From contig CAYWTB010000003.1 in assembly GCA_964461135.1 (NCBI GenBank), forward strand, positions 1 to 64,000: DNA of 64,000 nucleotides, written 5' to 3'. The notes under the pieces were generated by a model. It saw nothing but the letters and a program-made list of their open reading frames with translations. It did not search any database and was not told where the DNA came from. Every line of letters starts with the position of its first letter. Within the stretch, counting starts at the first letter, position 1. A program made the translations under genes and the position numbers. This document shows, in pieces, positions 25,541 to 34,402 of the stretch. This stretch comes from RQOF01 sp964461135 (GTDB lineage Bacteria > Calditrichota > Calditrichia > RBG-13-44-9).

Positions 25541-27012
25541 GCGGTAAAAAGCACAGGACGCTGTCCAATGTGTTGTTGAGCCTGCAGGATAATCAGCTGC
25601 AGCTGGCGGATATTGATTACGATTCTGCGATTATAGAGGTCCATCCCCGGCTGGATCGCCCCATTTTCTGGGAAGATATTGATACGCAAGAAAAATGGCA
25701 CCGTTTCCGCAATCAAGTTTCGGGCGAGCCAGAACCATCCCGGCCCGAAATCACCAACGGTGGTTTTCTGCTGGTAATGCCCGGCGCCATCGATGCGCAT
25801 GTGCACTTTAACACCCCCGGCTTTGAACAGCGTGAGGATTTTGAGCACGGCTCCCTGGCGGCGGCCGCCGGCGGGGTAACCACCGTCATTGATATGCCCT
25901 GCACCTCACTTCCCCCGGTGACCAACCTCCGCAATTTGCTGCATAAAACAGAAATCCTGCAAGACAGGAGCCTGGTGGATTATGCCTTATGGGGCGGCAT
26001 TTCAGGATTGTCCTTTACCCGTGGGAAAAATCCCCTGAATGATATCCGGGAGCTTTCGCAGGAAGGGGTGGTGGGATTTAAGGCTTACCTGGTCTCCGGC
26101 ATGGAATCTTTTCCTGAGCTCACCCATTACCAGATGCTGAGGGTGGCGGAATTGGTGAAGGAGACCGGGAAAGTCCTGGCGGTTCATGCGGAAGACAAAA
26201 ATCTGGTAATGCAACGCCAGGCAATCCTGCAGGGACAGGGCAGGAATGACTGGCAGGCCTATACGGAAGCCCGGGATGCGCTGGCGGAAACCACAGCGGT
26301 GTTTTACCTGACGGAAGTCTGCCGTTCCAGTGGCTGCCGCCTGCATATCGTTCATTTGAGTTCCGGTCGCGGGGCGGAATTAGTGCGCCGGGCACAGCAG
26401 GAAAATCTTCCCTTCACCGCCGAAACCTGTCCGCATTATCTTTATTTTACCCGCGAACATTTTGAAAATCAGGCTATACGCGCCTTTCTGAAAACCGCAC
26501 CACCGGTAAAAGAAGAGACCGACCGCCAGGCGCTGTGGACCGCCCTGCAGGATGGTACATTATCCTTTGTGACTACCGATCACGCCGGGTGTGATGCGGC
26601 GGCAGAAAAAACCTCGCAAAATTTCTGGGAGATTTATGGCGGCATACCGGGAGTGGAACACCGCGTTCCTTTCCTGTTCAGCGAAGGATTCCAAAAGGGG
26701 CGACTTTCCCTGCAACAGACCATCGCAGTGCTGGCAGAAAATCCTGCCCTGCAGTACGGCCTTTCCCGGCGGAAAGGTGCTCTCCGTAAGGGTCTGGATG
26801 CGGATATGGCCCTGATTAACCTGTGGAAGACCGGCCGGATAAACGCCGCTGAGATGCACAGCAAAGGGAAATATACGCCTTTTGACGGTTATCCCCTGAC
26901 GGCAATTGTCGAAAAAACCATTTTACGGGGTGAACTGCTGTGGGATGAGAGGAATAAACCGTTGCAGCCCTATGGCTTCGGAGAGTGGTTCCGTGCGGAA
27001 AGTGATGTTTGA
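25537..27012 (+). CDS. cyclic amidohydrolase (allantoinase/dihydropyrimidinase/HyuA-like)
   Basis: Zinc-dependent amidohydrolase that opens cyclic amides or ureides. Metal-site motifs are in order: DAHVHFNTPGFEQREDFEHG near residue 87, the carboxylated Lys in VGFKAYLVSGM near 180, HAEDKNLV, HIVHLSSGRGAE, TCPHYLYF, and Asp in TTDHAG near 349. Length 491 fits allantoinase/hydantoinase. The E. coli cluster has hyuA (phenylhydantoinase) in the equivalent position, so ring opening of a purine-derived hydantoin or ureide is the likely job. The ATG overlaps the previous stop. The first 60 residues (before the metal site) include an unusual charged stretch. Confidence 0.85.
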   Translation: MSGKKHRTLSNVLLSLQDNQLQLADIDYDSAIIEVHPRLDRPIFWEDIDTQEKWHRFRNQVSGEPEPSRPEITNGGFLLVMPGAIDAHVHFNTPGFEQREDFEHGSLAAAAGGVTTVIDMPCTSLPPVTNLRNLLHKTEILQDRSLVDYALWGGISGLSFTRGKNPLNDIRELSQEGVVGFKAYLVSGMESFPELTHYQMLRVAELVKETGKVLAVHAEDKNLVMQRQAILQGQGRNDWQAYTEARDALAETTAVFYLTEVCRSSGCRLHIVHLSSGRGAELVRRAQQENLPFTAETCPHYLYFTREHFENQAIRAFLKTAPPVKEETDRQALWTALQDGTLSFVTTDHAGCDAAAEKTSQNFWEIYGGIPGVEHRVPFLFSEGFQKGRLSLQQTIAVLAENPALQYGLSRRKGALRKGLDADMALINLWKTGRINAAEMHSKGKYTPFDGYPLTAIVEKTILRGELLWDERNKPLQPYGFGEWFRAESDV

Positions 27013-27055
27013 GGAATTCAATTATTACAAATGGTTGGTGAGATAAGAATTTAAA

Positions 27056-28408
27056 ATGAAACACATTGTTATTCAAAACTGCTGGCTGTGCAGCCCGACT
27101 TTTGAAGAAATCGTTCCGGTGTTTGCAGATATCGATATTGCGGATGGACATATTCGGTCCATTCGCCGGAAGGATTTTCAGCAATTCCTTTCCGGAACAG
27201 ATAAAACGGGTGACGATCCATCCCAGCGGGAAGTTTTTGATGCCGGGGGCCGGGTAGTGACGTTGCCCCTGGTCAATTTTCATGAACATTTCTATTCCCG
27301 GCTGGCTAAAGGACTGCCGGTGAGGGGAAAGATGGAAAACTTCCGGGAGATCCTGCAGCAGCTGTGGTGGAAATTGGATCTGGCCCTGGATGAGGATATG
27401 ATAAGGGCATCGGTCAGTAGGGGGGCGATGGAAGCCATCCGCCAGGGGGTATGCTGCATTTTCGATCACCACGCTTCTCCCAACAGCAGTACCGGCAGCT
27501 TACGGCTGATTCAGCAGGTTTTGCAGGATTTCAATTTACGGGCGGTGCTCTGCTACGAGGTTTCGGACCGCAATGGCCCCGGTAAAGCCAGGCAGGGTCT
27601 GGAGGAAAACAAAGAATTCATACGCGGGCTTCATCATTCGGATTTCCGGGGAATGCTGGGTTTGCATGCACCTTTTACCCTGTCGGAGCAAACCTTGCAG
27701 GAGGCCGCAAAAATCATGTCCGAACTCCGGACGGCTATTCATATTCATCTGGCGGAAGACGCCTTTGAACAAGAGTTTTCCCGGGAGCATTTTAACATCT
27801 CTCCGGTGGAACGTCTGGCCCGGTACGGTCTCTTAACCTCAGATACTATTCTGGGACATGCCGTTCACCTCTCAACGGATGAATATCAGAAGATAGAGAG
27901 CCTGGGCAGTGCCATCGTGCTGAATCCCGATTCCAATCTGAACAATGCAGTTGGTTTGCCACAATATGCATCGCTTCCAGAACACATACCCCTCCTGCCG
28001 GGAACCGATGGCATGCATGCCAATGTGTCCCGCACCATGAAACAGCTGTTTCTACAGGCCCGCAGCCAGGGGTTCTTCTTTGAAAGAGCCACGGCATGGA
28101 TCCGCAAAATTTACCTGGACATGTATATGCAGGTGCGGAAGTTTTTTCCGGATTTTCCATCCCTGCAGGTGGGAGAGCGTGCTGATATGGTTATATGGGA
28201 TTATATCCCCCCCACGCCCATCAGGCAGGAGAATTTCTGGGGGCATTTCATCTACGGCATTCTGGAATCGCAGGCACATTCGGTCATGCAGAAGGGTGAA
28301 TTTCTGCTCCAGAATCACCGCTTTGTGGAGATGAATGAAGACGAACTGCAGCGCGAAATCAGCAGGCAGGGTGAACGGCTGTATAAGAAATTTATTACGA
28401 AAGGTTGA
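27056..28408 (+). CDS. ssnA: SsnA-like amidohydrolase
   Basis: Amidohydrolase-superfamily protein of 450 residues matching SsnA. Metal-binding His pair in VNFHEHFYSRLAKGLP near residue 78, the family-specific LQQLWWKLDLALDEDM near 102, FDHHASPNSSTGSL near 137, LCYEVSDRNG near 163, HIHLAED near 225, LGHAVHL near 265 and Asp in LLPGTDGMH near 318. SsnA occurs in selenium-linked and anaerobic purine degradation clusters and is thought to deaminate or hydrolyse a purine or ring-opened intermediate. It follows HyuA-like by 43 nt in the same direction; the toxin-antitoxin pair comes next. Confidence 0.85.
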   Translation: MKHIVIQNCWLCSPTFEEIVPVFADIDIADGHIRSIRRKDFQQFLSGTDKTGDDPSQREVFDAGGRVVTLPLVNFHEHFYSRLAKGLPVRGKMENFREILQQLWWKLDLALDEDMIRASVSRGAMEAIRQGVCCIFDHHASPNSSTGSLRLIQQVLQDFNLRAVLCYEVSDRNGPGKARQGLEENKEFIRGLHHSDFRGMLGLHAPFTLSEQTLQEAAKIMSELRTAIHIHLAEDAFEQEFSREHFNISPVERLARYGLLTSDTILGHAVHLSTDEYQKIESLGSAIVLNPDSNLNNAVGLPQYASLPEHIPLLPGTDGMHANVSRTMKQLFLQARSQGFFFERATAWIRKIYLDMYMQVRKFFPDFPSLQVGERADMVIWDYIPPTPIRQENFWGHFIYGILESQAHSVMQKGEFLLQNHRFVEMNEDELQREISRQGERLYKKFITKG

Positions 28409-28529
28409 GGGGATATATGAATCATAAAGCGGGAACTATTTTTTTACATTCCTGATTTTTAGTATACATTGAAGAAAGTGCTTATTAAGTCAGAAGGCAT
28501 GATAACATGAACTTTTATGCTTTGAAATT

Positions 28530-28547
28530 GTTAACATATATGTTAAC
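28530..28547. promoter_or_regulatory. 18-bp perfect palindrome, probable toxin-antitoxin operator
   Basis: The sequence GTTAACATATATGTTAAC is its own reverse complement over all 18 bases. It ends 8 bases before the GTG start of the RelE/HigB-like toxin. Autoregulated toxin-antitoxin operons usually have such a site bound by the HTH antitoxin, encoded two genes on. The intergenic space 28409-28529 before it is too short to hold another gene. Confidence 0.7.
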
Positions 28548-28555
28548 TTTTGGGT

Positions 28556-28903
28556 GTGAAAGAGATCCGATTTTATCGAACAGGGTCTGGCAAATGTCCA
28601 GTTGAAGATTTTTTGGATTCATTATCAGGTAAACAAGTTTCTAAAATACTTTGGGTTTTAAGAATCATCAGAGATTTAGATTATATACCAAAGGAGTATT
28701 TTAAAAAACTGAAAAACACAGATGATATTTGGGAAGTAAGAATAAAATCCGGGAATAATATTTTTAGAATACTTGGATTTTATGATAAAGATAAATTTTG
28801 GGTATTGACGAACGGATTCACAAAAAAAACTCAAAGAATACCACGGAAAGAAATTGAACTAGTTCAAGAGAGAAAAAAAGAATATTTAAAAAGGATTAAA
28901 TAA
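28556..28903 (+). CDS. RelE/HigB (Gp49-like) toxin
   Basis: 115-residue toxin of the phage-derived Gp49-like/HigB family, ribosome-dependent mRNA interferases. Typical elements are the basic start VKEIRFYRTGSGKCPVEDFL, the IWEVRIKSGNNIFRILGFY core and the lysine-rich end TNGFTKKTQRIPRKEIE. The GTG at 28556 is preferred; a TTG at 28550 is in frame but starts inside the operator spacer. The toxin precedes the antitoxin, the order usual for HigBA. Its stop overlaps the antitoxin start by one base (TAATG). Confidence 0.88.
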   Translation: MKEIRFYRTGSGKCPVEDFLDSLSGKQVSKILWVLRIIRDLDYIPKEYFKKLKNTDDIWEVRIKSGNNIFRILGFYDKDKFWVLTNGFTKKTQRIPRKEIELVQERKKEYLKRIK

Positions 28904-29178
28904 TGGACGATTTAGAAAGATATATAAAGAAGCGAAAAAAACAGAGCAAAGAATTTGAAGATAAGTTCGAAGAAAAGTATGAAGTGTTTAAGATTGGAAT
29001 AATTTTACGCAAAGCCAGGGAAGATGCGGGTCTTACTCAGGAAGAAATAGCCCGAAGACTTAAAACTAAAAAATCTGCAATATCGAGAATTGAAAACCAC
29101 TCTGAAGATATTAGGCTTTCAACATTAAAAGATTATGTAGAAGCAGTGGGCAAAAAACTCCATCTGGAAATATCTTAA
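28903..29178 (+). CDS. HigA-like XRE-family antitoxin
   Basis: 91-residue helix-turn-helix antitoxin. Residues 1-30 are highly charged (KKRKKQSKEFEDKFEEKYE), then the XRE HTH covers about 32-85: LRKAREDAGLTQEEIARRL, recognition helix KKSAISRIENH, and RLSTLKDYVEAVGKKL. It should neutralise the overlapping toxin and bind the palindrome at 28530. The pair sits between ssnA and the molybdenum hydroxylase genes, so it has inserted into, or stabilises, the purine operon. Confidence 0.88.
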   Translation: MDDLERYIKKRKKQSKEFEDKFEEKYEVFKIGIILRKAREDAGLTQEEIARRLKTKKSAISRIENHSEDIRLSTLKDYVEAVGKKLHLEIS

Positions 29179-29637
29179 GAACATATAAATGCCTTATAAG
29201 GCGGGCTTACAGCTAAGCGTGAAGGCCCAGTAACTTTTAAATGTTTATCCCTCATTCCAGATTTTGCAGAAATTGACTATTGATAACTGCATTTGAAAAG
29301 AAAAATTGTTAGATGGGAAAATACCTGAATATCAAAAGGATCGTGATCGTCAGAGAGAAAAGATTCTAAAAGGCCTGAAGTTAAATATTCTCAGGGTAAA
29401 AAATAGTGAATTAAGTGATATGGGTCGAGTAATTCGGAAAATTGAGGGTGTATTGGATAGTATACCCTAACCCTTTGCCTCTTCTCCTGTCTAAAGCCAG
29501 TCAGGTGAAGAGGTTTGGGGAAAGGTACACCTGGATAAAGCCATGAAATATTTTGAGATCTTGTCGATAGAATATGGATATATCAGGTTGTATAAAGGTC
29601 ACAATCATCATTTATCTTTAGATTATTTTTAATAGCT
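29179..29637. other. intergenic stretch between antitoxin and hydroxylase genes
   Basis: About 460 bases. The only coding signal is the DUF559-like remnant described at 29306-29470. A 12-base palindrome GCCTTATAAGGC lies at 29192-29203 just after the antitoxin stop and could be part of a weak hairpin. No promoter for the downstream molybdenum hydroxylase could be singled out. Confidence 0.4.
29306..29470 (+). pseudogene. DUF559 endonuclease-domain remnant
   Basis: An open stretch with no start codon and ending in TAA at 29468 encodes YQKDRDRQREKILKGLKLN followed by ILRVKNSEL, close to the C-terminal half of DUF559 (a very-short-patch-repair/restriction-like nuclease fold usually found as small intergenic-associated ORFs). 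The catalytic first half is missing. Remnant only. Confidence 0.65.
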
Positions 29638-32037
29638 ATGCCTAAAGAAACATTTAACATTATCGGAAAAGCGGTGCGGCGGGAGGATGGTTACGGTAAA
29701 GTAACCGGGGAGGCCCGTTTTGCAGACGACATTAATTTTCCGGGGCAACTCTACGGGATAATGGTGCGTATTCCGGCAGCCCACGCCCGTATCAAATCCA
29801 TTGATTATTCGGCAGTGGAAAAAAATCCCCGCGTGCGGGCGATCTGTGATTACCGGGATATAACCGGGGCCTCCCATATCGGGGTGGTGCGCTGGGATCA
29901 GCCGGTGTTCTGCCGAGAGAAGATTGTGACACCTGGCGATGTAATTGCCATGTTACTGGGAGAATCGGAAGAAGAACTGCTGGCACTACGAGATAAGATC
30001 AGGATAGAATATCAGGACCTGGCAGTGCTCAGCGATCCCCGCGAAGCTTTGAAAGACGAAGCTGTTTTAATTCATCCGGAAAACAAATCCAATCTGATCT
30101 GTCATTACCCGCTACGCAAGGGAGACATCGAAAAAGGCTTTGCCCAAAGCGACTTTATCCTGGAACAGACGTATACGACATCGGCAGTGGAACATGCCTA
30201 TCTGGAGACGGAAGCCGTTATTGCGCGTCCATTGCAGGGGAAGCGTGGAATTCATATTGTGGGGAGCATCCAGAATCCTTTTACTACCCGCCGGCTGGTA
30301 GCAGCGGTTCTCAACTGGCCACTCATCATGGTGCAGGTGGAACAGGCAGTCCTGGGCGGTTCCTTCGGCGGTAAAGATGATATCATGAACATGCTGTCTG
30401 CCCGGGCAGCCGTCGGCGCATTGAAGACCGGGAAACCCGTAAAAATCCGTTATGGCCGGGAAGAATCCATACTGGAATCCTACAAGCGTCATCCCTATAT
30501 CATGCATTACAAAGCGGGGGTGCGGAAAGATGGGAAAATCCGGTCCATGAAAATAGACATTCTGGCGGACGGTGGGGCCTATGCCTCCATGAGTCCCTTT
30601 GTTACCTGGCGGACAGTGGTGCAGGCCACCGGACCCTATGATATACCCCATGTATGGACGGATGTAAGGGCGGTATATACCAACAATCCCTACACTGGTG
30701 CCATGCGGGGATTCGGTTCACCCCAGCCGGTGTTTGCACAGGAATCGTTGATGGATGAGATTGCTCTGCGCCTGAACCTGACACCGGATGAAATTCGGCG
30801 CCGCAACGGTTTTCGGGCAGGATCGGTTACCGCCAGCGGGCAGAAGCTGCAGAATCACGACGTGAACCTGCTGCCGGTTATGGGGAAAGCCATTGAGAAA
30901 ACCCACTTTTCGCAGCGTTGGGAAAAGAATACAAAAGCTAACTCCAAGCAAGAGGTAAAATTATCAGCGGAAGACCATTCTGCTATTCGGCCCGCCGGCA
31001 GCTTTATTGAGCCGGCCCGCCTCTATCGCAAGGGCATCGGCATGGCGTTGAGTTACCGCGGATGTTCACTGGGGGCGGAAGGTATTGATGCCGCCGCCGC
31101 TTACCTTTCGGTTCAGCCGGACGGCTCGGTGTATCTGTTGGGCGGTCTGGCGGAAAACGGGCAGGGGTTACAGACCACCTTTAGCATGATTGCTGCTGAA
31201 GTCCTGGGAACAACGCCGGAGAAAATCTATTACCTGGATTATCATACCCGGTCGGTTCCGGACAGCGGACCCACCGTGGCCTCGCGCGCCACCCTGATGG
31301 GGGGTGGTGCGGTAAAAGATGCCGCCGGACAGATCCGGCAGCGGCTGGAAGCTTATTTACACCGGAAGTGGCAGCTTTCCGCTGAAAAGGAATTTTTATT
31401 TCGTAATAATACCGTTACCGTGCGGGGCAGCCGTCAATATAAAATTTTTTTTCAGGAATTGTGCAGCCAGGCCTACGCCCAGGGAATCAATCTTTCCACC
31501 ATCGGCTGGTATGCCGGCCCACAGGTACACTGGGATGAATCCACCGGTCAGGGACCGGCCTACTTTACCTACGTCTATGGTTGCCAGGTGGCGGAGGTTA
31601 CCGTCAATATGGGAAGCGGAGAGGTCTACCTGGACCGCATTACTGCGGTGCATGATCCCGGCAAAGTGATCAATCTGCTGGGCGCCCTAGGGCAGGTTTA
31701 TGGAGGGGTAACCCAGGGGGCCGGTTACGGGTTATGGGAGCAGATCAGTTCCGTGAACGGATTCATCCGGGAACTGAACTTTGACCAGTACCTTATTCCT
31801 ACCAGCAAGGATATTTCGGAAATAGTACCGGTTTTTCTGGAAGGAAAAGATATTTACGGTCCGTGGGGTGCCAAATCCCTGGGTGAACCGACCCTGGAAC
31901 TGACCGCGGCGGCCATCGCCAATGCGGTGCGTAATGCCACCGGCAGGCGTTTTTTTAACCTCCCGCTGAACCTGGAGGAGATCATTCTGCAGCGGAAGCT
32001 CTATCCGGAAGACCTTAAGCGCGGGAGTGGCCAATGA
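29638..32037 (+). CDS. xanthine dehydrogenase-family molybdopterin-binding subunit
   Basis: Large catalytic subunit of a molybdenum hydroxylase (XdhD/XdhA family), 799 residues, oxidising purines such as hypoxanthine or xanthine. The a/b hammerhead domain is at the N-terminus (GKAVRREDGYGKVTGEARFADDI). Cofactor motifs: Gln in GSIQNPFTTR, GGSFGGKDD near 240, the substrate Arg loop AMRGFGSPQ near 360, and catalytic Glu750 in GAKSLGEP. All key residues are present. In E. coli XdhD the [2Fe-2S] domain is fused; here it is a separate gene (34403). The ATG at 29638 is preceded by an AT-rich gap without an obvious ribosome site. Confidence 0.92.
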   Translation: MPKETFNIIGKAVRREDGYGKVTGEARFADDINFPGQLYGIMVRIPAAHARIKSIDYSAVEKNPRVRAICDYRDITGASHIGVVRWDQPVFCREKIVTPGDVIAMLLGESEEELLALRDKIRIEYQDLAVLSDPREALKDEAVLIHPENKSNLICHYPLRKGDIEKGFAQSDFILEQTYTTSAVEHAYLETEAVIARPLQGKRGIHIVGSIQNPFTTRRLVAAVLNWPLIMVQVEQAVLGGSFGGKDDIMNMLSARAAVGALKTGKPVKIRYGREESILESYKRHPYIMHYKAGVRKDGKIRSMKIDILADGGAYASMSPFVTWRTVVQATGPYDIPHVWTDVRAVYTNNPYTGAMRGFGSPQPVFAQESLMDEIALRLNLTPDEIRRRNGFRAGSVTASGQKLQNHDVNLLPVMGKAIEKTHFSQRWEKNTKANSKQEVKLSAEDHSAIRPAGSFIEPARLYRKGIGMALSYRGCSLGAEGIDAAAAYLSVQPDGSVYLLGGLAENGQGLQTTFSMIAAEVLGTTPEKIYYLDYHTRSVPDSGPTVASRATLMGGGAVKDAAGQIRQRLEAYLHRKWQLSAEKEFLFRNNTVTVRGSRQYKIFFQELCSQAYAQGINLSTIGWYAGPQVHWDESTGQGPAYFTYVYGCQVAEVTVNMGSGEVYLDRITAVHDPGKVINLLGALGQVYGGVTQGAGYGLWEQISSVNGFIRELNFDQYLIPTSKDISEIVPVFLEGKDIYGPWGAKSLGEPTLELTAAAIANAVRNATGRRFFNLPLNLEEIILQRKLYPEDLKRGSGQ

Positions 32038-32906
32038 TTCCTGCTATTGACGTGATCCGCGCAGAAACCATCGAACAGGCTGTGCAGCTGCTGTCACGCA
32101 GCCGCGGAAAAGCAGTTCCCCTGGCTGGGGGCACCGATATTGTTCCCGGTTTTCAGCAGGGCGCCCGGCGTTTCTCGGGCATCACAACCCTGGTTGATAT
32201 CAATCATATTCCGGCATTAACCACCATCAGAAAAGACGGAAACAGCCTGCTGCTGGGTGCAGCTGTTACCTTTGGGGACATCCTTCGGAATCAGAGTAAG
32301 ATCAAAAACTATCCCCTGTTGCTCCAGGCGGCCTCCGGCATCGGATCGGTGCAGATCCGCAACCGGGCCACCATCGGGGGCAATTTTATCAATAATGCGC
32401 CCTGTGCGGATAGTGTTCCGCCGTTACTGGTGTATGATGCCGCTATAAGGATCCGCTCCCTGCAGGGAATGCACGAACTCCCGCTGCAGGATTTTCTTAA
32501 GCGTTCTTATGAAACACAAATTAAAGCGGGCGAACTGGTCAGTGAGATTGTATTGCAGCCGCCTCCTGCCGGTTACCGCGGGGAATTTTATAAGCTCGGC
32601 CGGCGGCGGGGTGTAGCTGTCAGCCGCATCACCCTGGCGGTTCTGCTGAAGACCGCTGCCGGAAAGATACAGGATATCCGGCTGGCATCCGGCGCCGTAA
32701 CACCCATCGGCAAACGCTTCTTTGAGCTGGAGGAAAATTTCCGGGGAAGACGGACCTCTCCGGCTGAATTAAAACGGATGTCAATAGAGGTGGGAAGACG
32801 TATTCTGGAGGAAACCGGAATGCGCTGGAGTACTCCCTACAAGTTACCGGTCACCCAGCAGATGTTATACCAGGTGCTGGCCGGATTGGTTGATCAGGAT
32901 AAATGA
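32034..32906 (+). CDS. xanthine dehydrogenase FAD-binding subunit
   Basis: 290-residue FAD subunit of the molybdenum hydroxylase (YgfM/XdhB/CoxM-like). FAD-binding motifs are LAGGTDIVPGFQQGA near residue 32 and IRNRATIGGNFINNAPCADSVP near 108. The C-terminal CO_deh_flav_C domain (FYKLGRRRGVAVSRI) follows. It overlaps the catalytic-subunit stop by 4 nt (ATGA), so the two are translationally coupled. Electrons from the Mo site reach this FAD through the [2Fe-2S] subunit at 34403. The next gene, 9 nt on, is an outer-membrane protein. Confidence 0.92.
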   Translation: MIPAIDVIRAETIEQAVQLLSRSRGKAVPLAGGTDIVPGFQQGARRFSGITTLVDINHIPALTTIRKDGNSLLLGAAVTFGDILRNQSKIKNYPLLLQAASGIGSVQIRNRATIGGNFINNAPCADSVPPLLVYDAAIRIRSLQGMHELPLQDFLKRSYETQIKAGELVSEIVLQPPPAGYRGEFYKLGRRRGVAVSRITLAVLLKTAAGKIQDIRLASGAVTPIGKRFFELEENFRGRRTSPAELKRMSIEVGRRILEETGMRWSTPYKLPVTQQMLYQVLAGLVDQDK

Positions 32907-32915
32907 GAGGCCAAC

Positions 32916-33965
32916 ATGAGCATTTTAAAAAAAATATTACCTGTTTTAGTTGTGTTAATAAGTGCGCTTCATTTATTAGTATTTTCCCAGAATACCACCG
33001 CACGGTTTCTGCTCTCCACCCCTTCCGCCCGGGCCAATGCCATGGGTGGAACCGGTGTGGCATCCCCGGATAATGCTTTTTCCATATTTTACAATCCGGC
33101 TGCCGGTTCATTTATACGGTCGCTGAATTTGACAGCCTCCTATATAGAACCTTTTCCCTTTGAACCCACTCGGGAATATTCTGGTTTTTCCGGGGTGCTG
33201 CTAAATGGCAGAAATGGTGCGCTTGCTTTATCCTTTAATATTTATGCACTGGCATATACCACCTGGACCGGTGAATCCGGTCCTGAGATACTGGGAGGAG
33301 ACCAGGCAAAAGCCTGGGTATACCGGCTTTCCTATAGTTATCCTGTTTCCGGGGATTTTTCCATCGGTACAACTCTTAATTACCTGGTATACGATTTATC
33401 CCAGATTAATTTTGCGATTGGCGGAAAAATAGGTGAGGGAAAATCCCGCTCGGTTTTTGTAAACTTCGGTCTGCTGAGAAAAAATCTGTTTCCCAATTGG
33501 ACTTTTCGTCCGGATGATATTCCGGTCGGTCATACTCTGGAAAATCTTACCAACTATATTCCCAGGAACGGTATCAGTGCAGGGCTATCGCTATTGAACC
33601 TGGGGCCCAAAATATCTTTTGTGGATAATGAGCAGGCAGATAACTTGCCTGCCCTGCTGTTGCTCGGTTTAAATTATTCCATTATTGACAGCCGGGCGGT
33701 AGGTGTTGAATTCGCGGCTGACCTGGAAAAACAAATTCATGAGGATTCCTTTCTGGATTATATACACCTGGGTGGCGCCTATAATTTTTTGCAGCTTTTC
33801 AGCATCGGGGCGGGATACGTCTGGGATACCTATGGCCCGAAGAACTCTTACCTGACAACTGGGTTCGGTATTCATACCCGGCTACTGATGGTGGACATTG
33901 CCCGGTATGCCAAAGGTCCTTTTGATGCATGGCACTATAATGTTGCATTATTAAAGGAGTTCTAA
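32916..33965 (+). CDS. PorV/PorQ-like outer-membrane beta-barrel protein
   Basis: 349-residue outer-membrane protein with a signal peptide (LPVLVVLISALHLLVFSQ). After it comes the motif RFLLSTPSARANAMGGTGVA and FSIFYNPAAG near residues 28-67, which marks the PorV/PorQ-like (UPF0164) family of FCB bacteria. The rest alternates beta-strand segments and ends in a predicted last strand with terminal Phe (ALLKEF). PorV acts in type IX secretion and surface attachment in Bacteroidetes. Its location between hydroxylase subunit genes, 9 nt after the FAD subunit, suggests a link to substrate uptake or to surface display of the next gene's product; that is inference. Confidence 0.78.
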   Translation: MSILKKILPVLVVLISALHLLVFSQNTTARFLLSTPSARANAMGGTGVASPDNAFSIFYNPAAGSFIRSLNLTASYIEPFPFEPTREYSGFSGVLLNGRNGALALSFNIYALAYTTWTGESGPEILGGDQAKAWVYRLSYSYPVSGDFSIGTTLNYLVYDLSQINFAIGGKIGEGKSRSVFVNFGLLRKNLFPNWTFRPDDIPVGHTLENLTNYIPRNGISAGLSLLNLGPKISFVDNEQADNLPALLLLGLNYSIIDSRAVGVEFAADLEKQIHEDSFLDYIHLGGAYNFLQLFSIGAGYVWDTYGPKNSYLTTGFGIHTRLLMVDIARYAKGPFDAWHYNVALLKEF

Positions 33966-33990
33966 AATAAAAAATTATAAATTTTATCTG

Positions 33991-34371
33991 ATGGCATTAT
34001 TCATTTTGACTTTAGTCTTTAACTTCTGCAGTGAAGACCACAAAAACCTGACAGCCCTGGAAGATATGATGAACCCCGAAGGGAACAGTACCGAAACTCA
34101 GTTTCAGCCGAATCCTGTCCTTTATCAAAATTATCCCAATCCATTTAATCCCTCCACCATAATTGAATTTGAAATACCGGCAACACTTCATGTTCGTCTG
34201 AAAGTCTTGACCATCGAATGGGAAGAAGTGGAAACGTTAATAGACAGGGTATTATCTGCAGGATTTTACCGCTCGTATTTTTATTCTAAAGATTTACCCA
34301 GTGGAGAATATTATTATATATTGGAGGCCGGGGGAACCAAATTAATCGGGAAAATGAAATGTGTAAAATAA
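33991..34371 (+). CDS. short lipoprotein-like protein with type IX secretion C-terminal sorting domain
   Basis: About 126 residues. N-terminal hydrophobic segment (ALFILTLVFNFC) looks like a lipoprotein-type signal with Cys; the rest is a complete T9SS-type A sorting domain with YPNPFNPSTIIEFEIP, KVLTIEW, LSAGFYRSYF and LPSGEYYYILEAGG, ending in GKMKCVK. There is essentially no cargo domain. The ATG at 33991 lacks a ribosome site, whereas AAGGAG at 33954-33959 is 7 nt before an in-frame ATA at 33967; starting there would add a basic n-region (KIKNYKFYL). The real start may be ATA, or a mutated ATG. It is 25 nt after the PorV-like gene. Confidence 0.7.
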   Translation: MALFILTLVFNFCSEDHKNLTALEDMMNPEGNSTETQFQPNPVLYQNYPNPFNPSTIIEFEIPATLHVRLKVLTIEWEEVETLIDRVLSAGFYRSYFYSKDLPSGEYYYILEAGGTKLIGKMKCVK

Positions 34372-34402
34372 AACAGCTTTATACCAGCGCGTGAGAGAAT
34401 TT

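Noticed and set aside
24017..28334. Long open frames antisense to the PLP enzyme, amidohydrolase and SsnA genes (up to 250 codons)
   Set aside because: They mirror high-GC genes, have no family resemblance and no ribosome sites, while the sense frames carry full active-site motifs.
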